Of a stretch of DNA of 17,521 nt, positions 6,419-13,268 are shown piece by piece. Both the position numbers and the translations under genes were made by a program. Positions within the stretch are counted from its first letter, which is position 1, and every line of letters starts with the position of its first letter. The stretch covers positions 1 to 17,521 of the forward strand of contig JANNKX010000113.1 of assembly GCA_031396505.1 (NCBI GenBank). The letters run 5' to 3'. This DNA is from JAAFHS01 sp031396505 (GTDB lineage: Bacteria > Pseudomonadota > Alphaproteobacteria > Rhodobacterales > Rhodobacteraceae). The notes beneath the pieces were generated by a model. It saw nothing but the letters and a program-made list of their open reading frames with translations. It made no database searches and was not told the DNA's origin.

Positions 6419-7747
6419 ATGGCACGATCCATGAAAGTGGCAATTGTCGATGACGAGGCGGATATGCGGCAGTCGATCAGCCAATGGCTTGCGCTGTCGG
6501 GGTTCGACACGGAAACCTATGCGAGTGCCGAAGACGCGCTGAAAGGCATCGGGCCGGAGTTTGCGGGCGTCGTGGTCAGCGACATCAAGATGCCAGGGAT
6601 GGACGGCATGGCGTTCCTGAAACGCCTGATGTCGCTGGACAGCGGCCTGCCGGTGATCATGATCACCGGGCATGGCGATGTGCCGATGGCGGTGGAGGCG
6701 ATGCGGGTCGGGGCCTATGATTTTCTGGAAAAACCCTTCAACCCGGACCGGATGACCGAACTGGCCAAGAAGGCGACGCAGGCACGGCGCATGACGCTGG
6801 ATAACCGCGCGCTGCGGCGGGAATTGTCGGATGGCAGCGTGCTGATGAAAAAGTTGATCGGGACCAGCCCGGTGATGGACCGGCTGCGTGAAGATATCCT
6901 CGATCTGGGGCAAGCCGACAGTCATGTGCTGATCGACGGCGAAACCGGCACCGGCAAGACGCTGGTGGCGCATGCGCTGCATGCGGTCGGGCCGCGCGCG
7001 GGGCGCAAGTTCGTGACGCTGTCCTGCGCGGCCTGGTCCGAAGATCAACTGGTGGCCAAGCTGTTCGGCCCGGCCGAAGATGGCACGATCCCCCTTGTCG
7101 AAGAAGCGCGCGGCGGCACGGTCTGCCTTGAGGATGTGGAGGCGTTGAGCCACGGGTTGCAGTCACGGCTGCTGACCACGATCAACGAACAGGGGATCCC
7201 GCCGGAAACCCGGATCATCGCGATCTGCAACCAGCATATGCAGGACAAGACGCTGGAAGACAGCCTGCGCCCTGATCTGTTCTACCGTCTTGGCGCAATG
7301 ACGATTCTGCTGCCGCCACTGCGCCAGCGCGGCGAGGATATTCTGACGCTGTTCACAAGGATGAGCGAGCAGTTCGCTGAAGAATACGGCTGTGACGCAC
7401 CGCAGGTAACGGCCCAGGAAGCGGCGCAATTGCTGCAGGCACCCTGGCCGGGGAACGTGCGCCAGCTGGTGAACATTGCCGAACGCGCGGTGTTGCAGAA
7501 CCGGCGCGGGTCGGGGTCGATTGCCAGCCTGCTGATGGCGGATAACGAGGCGTCGGGGCCTGCGATGACGACCGAAGGCAAGCCGTTGAAGGACTATGTG
7601 GAGGCGTTTGAACGGATGCTGATCGACAACACGATGCGCCGCCACAAGGGCAGTATCGTGTCGGTGATGGAAGAGCTGTGCCTGCCGCGCCGGACGCTGA
7701 ACGAGAAGATGGCGAAGTATGGGTTGACGCGCAGCGAATATGTGTGA
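6419..7747 (+). CDS. dctD: DctD-like response regulator with AAA+ domain lacking the GAFTGA loop
   Basis: 442 residues. GGGGA is placed well before ATG 6419. The receiver domain (1-120) is intact: acidic D11/D12, phosphorylation site D55 in SDIKMPGMDG, T83 and K105. The AAA+ domain has Walker A GETGTGKT (174-181) and the arginine-finger region LRPDLFYRL. However, between LFG (215-217) and GGT (232-234) there are only 14 residues instead of about 21, and the sigma-54-contacting GAFTGA loop is missing. Walker B reads VCLED, with the usual DE order swapped. A Fis-type helix-turn-helix closes the protein (GSIVSVMEELCLPRRTLNEK). It is the partner of the adjacent DctB. In Rhodobacter capsulatus, NtrC also lacks GAFTGA and works with the housekeeping sigma factor; a similar mode is inferred here. 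Confidence 0.9.
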   Translation: MARSMKVAIVDDEADMRQSISQWLALSGFDTETYASAEDALKGIGPEFAGVVVSDIKMPGMDGMAFLKRLMSLDSGLPVIMITGHGDVPMAVEAMRVGAYDFLEKPFNPDRMTELAKKATQARRMTLDNRALRRELSDGSVLMKKLIGTSPVMDRLREDILDLGQADSHVLIDGETGTGKTLVAHALHAVGPRAGRKFVTLSCAAWSEDQLVAKLFGPAEDGTIPLVEEARGGTVCLEDVEALSHGLQSRLLTTINEQGIPPETRIIAICNQHMQDKTLEDSLRPDLFYRLGAMTILLPPLRQRGEDILTLFTRMSEQFAEEYGCDAPQVTAQEAAQLLQAPWPGNVRQLVNIAERAVLQNRRGSGSIASLLMADNEASGPAMTTEGKPLKDYVEAFERMLIDNTMRRHKGSIVSVMEELCLPRRTLNEKMAKYGLTRSEYV

Positions 7748-7755
7748 GGGGGAAC

Positions 7756-7820
7756 AATTTTTCTGCGAAAAATCGGATCAGGGACAGGCATCGCCTGTTT
7801 GAATCTTTTGCAGAAAAATT
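7756..7820. repeat. 65-bp imperfect palindrome downstream of dctD
   Basis: The outer arms AATTTTTCTGC (7756-7766) and GCAGAAAAATT (7810-7820) are perfectly complementary over 11 bases, and the centre ACAGGC-ATC-GCCTGT (7785-7799) is a perfect 6-bp hairpin. The stretch between them pairs partly (AAAA with TTTT, GATCA with TTGAATC). It begins 9 bases after the dctD stop codon, so it may act as the transcription end of dctBD, though no T-run follows the stem on the plus strand. A short repeated element is the alternative. Confidence 0.55.
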
Positions 7821-8269
7821 CTGTGCGCAGGCCATGTTGAACCTGCGGGACCGCGCAAGTCCTGCAACCAGCACGCGTGCCCGGTAAAATCACCCATTGC
7901 CCTTGGCCCCGCTTTGCCGCTACGGTCACATGACGCTTGTGTGAACATGCGGAAGAATTCTCTGTGGTGCTGGATGGGCGCGTTTTCGTGTCCCCGGACC
8001 CTGCAGTCGGATCGGCCCTTGGGCCGGATGAACCGCCCTTTTCGGTCTTTGACGGGCTTGGGCTTTGAAAGGTGGGTGGCCCCGTGCCGCCCATGTGTGA
8101 ACCGCGATGGAGCGTGTGATCGAACCGGTGAATGATGCGGGTGGGCCTTTGGCCCTGATCCCGCAGGCACCCATCCGCGCCCTTGCCCCAACAAGTCGCC
8201 GTCTGTTATCGCTGTCACCGCCCGGGCCTTGCCCGTGGTGCGCTGTGGCACGCGGCGCAATGGAACATC
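7821..8269 (+). promoter_or_regulatory. Gene-free stretch upstream of rne, probable structured 5' leader
   Basis: About 450 bases without a convincing gene; short frames crossing it have no family features. It contains several GC-rich hairpins: CGCAGG (7826-7831) with CCTGCG (7842-7847), CGGCCC-TT-GGGCCG (8013-8026), GGGCC-TTT-GGCCC (8143-8155) and CGGGC-CTT-GCCCG (8223-8235). In enterobacteria the long rne leader folds into hairpins through which RNase E controls its own mRNA; the same idea is inferred here. No promoter matched clearly. The imperfect TCACA...TGTGA symmetry at about 7926-7944 could be a protein site. A small RNA in the 7820-7900 part cannot be excluded. Confidence 0.35.
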
Positions 8270-10870
8270 ATGGCAAAGAAGATGCTGATCGACGCCACCC
8301 ATGCCGAAGAAACGCGCGTGGTGGTGGTGGACGGAAACAAGGTCGAGGAATTTGACTTTGAAACGGTAAACAAGCGGCAATTGGCGGGGAACATCTACCT
8401 TGCCAAGATCACGCGGGTTGAACCGTCGTTGCAGGCCGCCTTTGTGGATTACGGCGGCAATAGGCATGGGTTCCTCGCCTTTGCCGAAATTCATCCCGAT
8501 TACTATCAAATCCCGGTGGCCGACCGCAAAGCCCTGCTGGACGAAGAGCGTGCCTTGGCGCGGGCCGAGGATGACGAGGACAACAATCGCGTGCGCCGCC
8601 GCCCCGCCCCGCGTGCGGCTGCCAAGGCGGAAACGGTCAATTCTGGCGATGACGCGGTAAAGTCATCGGGCATCGGCGGCATGGATGTCGTCGATCTGGG
8701 TGAAGAGGTCGGGGCCGATACGCTGCTGGACGAAGTGCCCGAGGCGGCTGTCGGTACGGATGACACGTCACCAGCAACGCATGATCATGACCAAAACGGC
8801 GATGCGGACGAAACGCCTTATCGCGCGATGGATCACGCATCCGACACGGACGAGGAAATCGAATCTATCGCCGAAGAAGACGTGGCCGATGAAATCAGCG
8901 CGCCCCGCCAGCCGCGCCATCGCCGCTATAAAATTCAGGAAGTGGTCAAGGTGCGCCAGATCATGCTGGTGCAGGTGGTCAAGGAAGAACGCGGCAACAA
9001 GGGGGCCGCACTGACGACCTACCTGTCGCTGGCAGGGCGGTATTGCGTGTTGATGCCCAACACGGCACGCGGCGGCGGCATCAGCCGCAAGATCACGCAG
9101 GCGACAGACCGCAAAAAGCTGAAGGAAATCGCGGGCGAGATCGAGGTGCCGGAAGGTGCCGGTCTGATCATCCGCACGGCCGGGGCCAAGCGGACCAAGG
9201 CGGAAATCAAGCGCGACTATGAATATCTGATGCGGCTGTGGGAACAGATCCGCGAACTGACGCTGAAATCCATCGCACCTGCGGCGATCTATGAAGAAGG
9301 CAACCTGATCAAACGGTCGATCCGAGATCTGTACAGCCGCGAGATTGACGAGGTTCTGGTCGAGGGTGCCGAAGGTTTCCGCGTTGCCAAAGACTTCATG
9401 CGGATGATCATGCCGTCGCATGCCCGCGCGGTGCAGCCCTATAACGAGGCACAGCCGCTGTTTGCACGCTATCAGGTGGAAAGCTATCTGGCGGGCATGT
9501 TCAATCCGACGGTGCAGTTGAAGTCGGGCGGCTATATCGTCATCGGCATCACCGAGGCGCTGGTGGCCATCGATGTGAACTCGGGCCGGTCGACGCGCGA
9601 AGGGTCGATCGAGGATACCGCGCTGAAGACCAACCTTGAGGCGGCCGAGGAAGTGGCGCGCCAGTTGCGCCTGCGTGACTTGGCCGGACTGATCGTGATC
9701 GACTTTATCGACATGGAAGAACGGCGCAATAACGCGGCGGTGGAAAAGCGGCTGAAGGACAAACTGAAAACCGACCGCGCGCGCATCCAGGTGGGCCGGA
9801 TTTCGGGTTTTGGCTTGATGGAGATGAGCCGCCAGCGGCTGCGTCCGGGCATGCTGGAGGCGTCAACCGCGCCTTGCGCGCATTGCCATGGCACGGGTCT
9901 GATCCGCAGCGATGACAGCATGGCGTTGCAGATCGTGCGCGCGCTGGAGGACGAGGGCACGCGGAAACGGTCGAAAGAAGTGCTGGTGCGGGCCCCGGTG
10001 GCGATTGCGAACTTCCTGATCAACAACAAGCGTGAACATATCGCCCTGATCGAGGCGCGCTATGCGATGTCGGTGCGGATCGAGGCGGACCCGTCGCTGA
10101 TCAGCCCGGACTATGTGATGGACAAGCTGAAGACGGCGACGCGGATGATTCCGGAACCGTCGCTGGTGATTTCCGGCAATGCCGCCCTGATGGGGGCGGC
10201 GGTGGCCGAAGATGACGATATCATTGATCCCGAAATCCCTGTGGATGACGATGATGATGTCGAAGAGGTCGTCGAAAAGGCGGAACGTCCGGTGCGCGCC
10301 GAACGCCCTGAAAATGGCGAACGTGGCGATGGTACGGGTGAAGGTGGCAAGAAAAAGCGTCGGCGTCGGCGTCGGCGTCGCGGCGGTGCGCCGGGCGAGG
10401 CGGGTGCGGACGGCGAGGGCGCGGATCAGGCGGGTGATGATGCGGATGGCGATGGCGCGGCGGAAGCCGTGATTGCGGACGCCGTGGTGGCAGAAGCCCC
10501 GAAGAAACGCACGCGCAGCCGCACCCGCAAGGTCGCAGAGCCTGTGGCCGTTGTGCCGGATGCACCCGTAATGGGCGAGGTTGTGGAACTGACGGCGGAT
10601 ATTGCCGAACCCGTAGCCGAGGTTGTACCTGTGAAAAAACCGGCACGGTCGCGGGCGAAAAAACCGAAGGTCGCGGAGGTCCCGGCTTTGCTGGCCGATC
10701 CGGGTGACGCCCCGGCGCAGGCGACCACGACCTTGATCCCCGATCCGCAGGATCCGGTACCGGTTGCGGCGGCGGTTGAGGTTGTGGCCGGGGTTGTGGC
10801 GGAACCGGCGGTCGTCGAAGAAGGCCCGGCCAAGCCAAAGCGCAAAGGCTGGTGGTCGCTGGCGCGCTGA
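8270..10870 (+). CDS. rne: Ribonuclease E
   Basis: 866 residues. This endonuclease starts mRNA decay and processes rRNA and tRNA, and it scaffolds the degradosome. Start MAKKMLIDATHAEETRVVVV matches the family; a longer frame from a TTG at 8183 adds unrelated residues. The S1 domain is split by an acidic insertion at about 92-220, known in alphaproteobacterial RNase E. The DNase I-like active site has D435 (AIDVNSGRST) and D478 (VIDFIDM), 43 apart as in E. coli (303/346). The Zn-link CAHC is C536/C539, again at E. coli spacing. The C-terminal part (from about 650) is low-complexity: acidic runs, eight arginines in a row after KKK (codons 10358-10381), a second basic patch near KKRTRSRTRK, and the terminal microdomain KRKGWWSLAR. 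These probably bind RNA and partners. A strong terminator follows. Confidence 0.96.
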   Translation: MAKKMLIDATHAEETRVVVVDGNKVEEFDFETVNKRQLAGNIYLAKITRVEPSLQAAFVDYGGNRHGFLAFAEIHPDYYQIPVADRKALLDEERALARAEDDEDNNRVRRRPAPRAAAKAETVNSGDDAVKSSGIGGMDVVDLGEEVGADTLLDEVPEAAVGTDDTSPATHDHDQNGDADETPYRAMDHASDTDEEIESIAEEDVADEISAPRQPRHRRYKIQEVVKVRQIMLVQVVKEERGNKGAALTTYLSLAGRYCVLMPNTARGGGISRKITQATDRKKLKEIAGEIEVPEGAGLIIRTAGAKRTKAEIKRDYEYLMRLWEQIRELTLKSIAPAAIYEEGNLIKRSIRDLYSREIDEVLVEGAEGFRVAKDFMRMIMPSHARAVQPYNEAQPLFARYQVESYLAGMFNPTVQLKSGGYIVIGITEALVAIDVNSGRSTREGSIEDTALKTNLEAAEEVARQLRLRDLAGLIVIDFIDMEERRNNAAVEKRLKDKLKTDRARIQVGRISGFGLMEMSRQRLRPGMLEASTAPCAHCHGTGLIRSDDSMALQIVRALEDEGTRKRSKEVLVRAPVAIANFLINNKREHIALIEARYAMSVRIEADPSLISPDYVMDKLKTATRMIPEPSLVISGNAALMGAAVAEDDDIIDPEIPVDDDDDVEEVVEKAERPVRAERPENGERGDGTGEGGKKKRRRRRRRRGGAPGEAGADGEGADQAGDDADGDGAAEAVIADAVVAEAPKKRTRSRTRKVAEPVAVVPDAPVMGEVVELTADIAEPVAEVVPVKKPARSRAKKPKVAEVPALLADPGDAPAQATTTLIPDPQDPVPVAAAVEVVAGVVAEPAVVEEGPAKPKRKGWWSLAR

Positions 10871-10890
10871 TTGCGCACGACACGCTCTGG

Positions 10891-10919
10891 GGGCGTCGGG
10901 GAAACCCGGCGCCCTTTTT
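10891..10919 (+). terminator. Intrinsic terminator of rne
   Basis: GGGCGTCGGG (10891-10900) pairs with CCCGGCGCCC (10905-10914) as a 10-bp stem with one G-U pair and a GAAA tetraloop, followed by TTTTT (10915-10919). It begins 20 bases after the rne stop codon, and the T-run touches the stop codon of the oppositely oriented tusA. Confidence 0.88.
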
Positions 10920-11161
10920 CATGGCGCAGGCGCTGCCCCACGCCGGATCAGATAGGTTGAAACGGCGTCATCTTGCGTATGCGCCAACAGCACATGGCCC
11001 GCCTGATCACAAAAATGTGGTAGATCAATCGCGGCCATCGGGTCTGTCGCGGTGATGCGCAACACCTGACCGGGGTCCATGGACACCAGCCGTTTGCGTG
11101 CGCGCAGCACCGGCAACGGGCACAGCAGCCCTTCGCAATCCAATGTCATGTCCCAGTGCAT
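10919..11161 (-). CDS. tusA: TusA/SirA-family sulfur carrier protein
   Basis: 80 residues from ATG 11161, the normal size for TusA, a small cytoplasmic carrier that passes persulfide sulfur (for tRNA thiouridine, molybdenum cofactor or sulfur oxidation, depending on the organism). The N-terminal LDCEGLLCPLPVLRARKRL contains the defining CPxP motif with the sulfur-accepting cysteine C14; C9 is an additional cysteine. A central GQVLRITATDPMAAIDLPHFC and a C-terminal beta strand match the family's two-layer fold. ATGs at 11191 and 11149 are alternatives; 11161 has a weak GGGG upstream and gives the typical N-terminal length. The gene is divergent from ccdA, and its end converges on the rne terminator. 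The partner proteins are not visible. Confidence 0.87.
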   Translation of the reverse strand: MHWDMTLDCEGLLCPLPVLRARKRLVSMDPGQVLRITATDPMAAIDLPHFCDQAGHVLLAHTQDDAVSTYLIRRGAAPAP

Positions 11162-11270
11162 CGCTTTGGCCCCGTTGCAGATTTTGCGCATGATGACAGC
11201 GGGCAGGAGACAACGCAAATGTGACGCCCTGAAACGTGACGTGGGCGCGGCACTAGGCTATGTCTGCCGC

Positions 11271-12011
11271 ATGTTCGGGTTCGAAATCATGGATGCTGCC
11301 CTGTTGCCTGCGATGCTGATCGCTTTGGTGGCGGGGATCCTGTCATTCCTTTCCCCTTGCGTGCTGCCGATCGTGCCGCCCTATCTGGCGTACATGAGCG
11401 GGATTTCGGTGGGCGAGATGCGCGCGGGGCGGTCGGCACTGCTGGCGGCGGTGTTCTTCGTGCTGGGCCTGTCGACGGTGTTCATGCTGCTGGGGTTCAC
11501 CGCATCGGTGTTCGGCGCGTTCTTTTTGACCAATGCCGATTGGTTTGCAATGTTCGCGGGCATCGTGGTGATGGTGTTTGGTGCGCATTTTCTGGGCGTG
11601 ATCCGCATCGGTTTTCTGAACCGCGAATTGCGGGTGGAGGCAGGCGACAAGGGCGGCTCGGCGTTCGGGGCCTATGTGCTGGGTCTGGCCTTTGCCTTTG
11701 GCTGGACGCCTTGCATCGGGCCGCAACTGGGCGCGATCCTGTCCCTCGCGGCGCAGGAAGGGTCGGTGGCGCGTGGTACCACGCTACTTGCGGTGTATGC
11801 ACTGGGCCTTGGGATCCCTTTCCTGCTGGTGGCCGCGTTTTTCCCGCGCATGGGGCCGTTGATGGCGTTCTTCAAACGGCATACCGAACAGATCGAGCGG
11901 ATCATGGGCCTGCTGTTGTGGACCGTGGGCCTGCTGATGCTGACGGGTGGGTTTTCGCAGTTTTCCTACTGGCTGCTGGAAAACGTGCCATTCCTTGCGA
12001 ACCTCGGCTGA
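11271..12011 (+). CDS. ccdA: Cytochrome c biogenesis protein CcdA (thiol-disulfide transmembrane reductase)
   Basis: 246 residues, typical of the short CcdA type that carries electrons across the inner membrane from thioredoxin to periplasmic thiol proteins used for cytochrome c maturation. About six hydrophobic segments are visible. The two redox cysteines sit in the conserved SFLSPCVLPIVPPYL (C30) in helix 1 and GWTPCIGPQLG (C148) in helix 4. ATG 11271 (MFGFEIMDAALL) was chosen; ATG 11289 (MDAALLPAM) is possible, whereas the frame's further upstream extension runs through the tusA region and is not family-like. The 109-base divergent region with tusA is shared regulatory space. Electrons delivered here could in principle also serve the periplasmic SCO1 protein elsewhere in the window, but this is inference. 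Confidence 0.92.
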   Translation: MFGFEIMDAALLPAMLIALVAGILSFLSPCVLPIVPPYLAYMSGISVGEMRAGRSALLAAVFFVLGLSTVFMLLGFTASVFGAFFLTNADWFAMFAGIVVMVFGAHFLGVIRIGFLNRELRVEAGDKGGSAFGAYVLGLAFAFGWTPCIGPQLGAILSLAAQEGSVARGTTLLAVYALGLGIPFLLVAAFFPRMGPLMAFFKRHTEQIERIMGLLLWTVGLLMLTGGFSQFSYWLLENVPFLANLG

Positions 12012-12020
12012 TTTCCCCTT

Positions 12021-12036
12021 AGAATTGCCGAATTCT
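12021..12036. repeat. Small inverted repeat upstream of the hydrolase-like gene
   Basis: AGAATT-GCCG-AATTCT is a perfect 6-bp inverted repeat in the 42-base gap between ccdA and the following gene. It could be an operator or a weak hairpin; no T-run follows. Confidence 0.3.
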
Positions 12037-12053
12037 GTTGCCATACTGCGCAC

Positions 12054-13268
12054 ATGAACGGTGCAGGTGCAGGGCAGAGGGTGTTTCGCCGCCGGGTGTT
12101 TTACATCCCCGGCTATGACCCGTTTCATCCGCGCCGTTACCGCGAGTTGTACCGCAAAGAGGGCATCGCACAGGCCGCGATCACGGGCTATGACCTGACG
12201 CTTGTGCCCAAGGCTGCGGGCGGCGCCTATGGCTGGCATGTCGCGGCGCAGATCGCGGGGCAGGTGTCCGAGGCGGATATCGAGGTGCTGGTCTGGTCTG
12301 ATCTGGTGAAAACCTCGATGACGGCCGGGATCGCGGGGACTTATCTGCAATTGATCCGCACGGCATGGGCCTATATCGGGTCAGGCACGTTGTTCCGGCT
12401 GATGCGGTTGCGCAAGGGGCCGATGATTGCGGCGCTGTATCCGATTTTTTTCCTGTTGGCGCAGATGGCGATTGCGATTGGGCTTGGCTGGGGTCTGGGG
12501 GCGCTGGTTGCACAGTACAGTCATTGGACAGCGGGTCTGGCCGTGGCGATTGGCATTATCTGGCTGATCCTGAACACCTTCCGCCGCCATGACAACAAGG
12601 TGTTCGCCTATTACCTGATGCATGATTACGCCTATTCCGCGCAGGTTGGCGGGGCCAATCCCGCAGCATTGGAACGCCGGATGGATGATTTTCGCGCCCG
12701 CATCCGCGCGGCATTGAAGCAGGATGTGAACGAGGTGCTGGTCGTGGGTCATTCATCGGGCGCGCATCTGGCGGTGTCTGTGCTGGCCGATCTGATCCGC
12801 GAAGGGGTGCCGCAGGATGCTCCGGCGCTGGCCTTGCTAAGCCTTGGGCAGGTGGTGCCGATGGTATCATTCCTGCCAAAGGCCGGCCGTTTGCGTGGCG
12901 ATCTGCATTTCCTTGCGGCCAGCGATGCGCTGACATGGGTGGACGTGACGGCCCCCGGCGATGGCTGTGCCTTTGCGCTGTGCGACCCGGTGGCGGTGAC
13001 CGGGGTTGCACCGCCCGATAAACGCTGGCCTTTGGTGATGTCGGCGGCGTTTACGCAGACGCTGTCGCCCGAACGCTGGAAAGAACTGCGGTGGAAGTTC
13101 TTTCGGCTGCATTTTCAGTATCTTTGCGCCTTCGATCGCCCCGGCGACTATGATTATTTCCAGATCACGGCGGGATCGCAGACCCTTGCTGCGCGGTACG
13201 CGGCGCGCAAACCGTCCGGCAGTCGCATCGAGACGCCGCTGTCGGGCTATCGCAGCATGACGCCATGA
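12054..13268 (+). CDS. Membrane-associated alpha/beta-hydrolase-like protein, function unknown
   Basis: 404 residues. I do not recognise a named family. The N-terminal strand VFYIPGYDPFHP resembles the first strand and oxyanion region of alpha/beta hydrolases. The nucleophile elbow is VLVVGHSSGAHLAVSVL, G232-H-S234-S-G236, with S234 the likely catalytic serine. Between these lie two hydrophobic segments, about 124-150 and 158-176, which could form a membrane hairpin (a cap or anchor), followed by conserved-looking HDNKVFAYYLMHDYAY. A late Asp or His to complete the triad is not certain by eye. The start has no clear ribosome binding site. The stop overlaps the start of the P450 gene by ATGA, so the two are probably translated together and act in the same pathway, perhaps on a lipid, ester or hydrophobic substrate (inference). 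Confidence 0.75.
   Translation: MNGAGAGQRVFRRRVFYIPGYDPFHPRRYRELYRKEGIAQAAITGYDLTLVPKAAGGAYGWHVAAQIAGQVSEADIEVLVWSDLVKTSMTAGIAGTYLQLIRTAWAYIGSGTLFRLMRLRKGPMIAALYPIFFLLAQMAIAIGLGWGLGALVAQYSHWTAGLAVAIGIIWLILNTFRRHDNKVFAYYLMHDYAYSAQVGGANPAALERRMDDFRARIRAALKQDVNEVLVVGHSSGAHLAVSVLADLIREGVPQDAPALALLSLGQVVPMVSFLPKAGRLRGDLHFLAASDALTWVDVTAPGDGCAFALCDPVAVTGVAPPDKRWPLVMSAAFTQTLSPERWKELRWKFFRLHFQYLCAFDRPGDYDYFQITAGSQTLAARYAARKPSGSRIETPLSGYRSMTP

Noticed and set aside
6299..7153. Minus-strand open frame opposite dctB/dctD
   Set aside because: It is an antisense shadow with His/Arg-rich composition and no family features.
7914..8135. Plus-strand 73-codon frame in the rne leader
   Set aside because: It has no ribosome binding site and no recognisable sequence, and is interrupted by GC hairpins; a leader is more likely.
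8183..8269. TTG-initiated extension of rne
   Set aside because: The residues do not match RNase E; the conserved N-terminus begins at ATG 8270.
10358..10381. CGTCGG tandem repeat as a possible microsatellite or CRISPR-like element
   Set aside because: It is in frame within rne, encodes the arginine run of the C-terminal RNA-binding patch, and is too short and unspaced for a CRISPR array.
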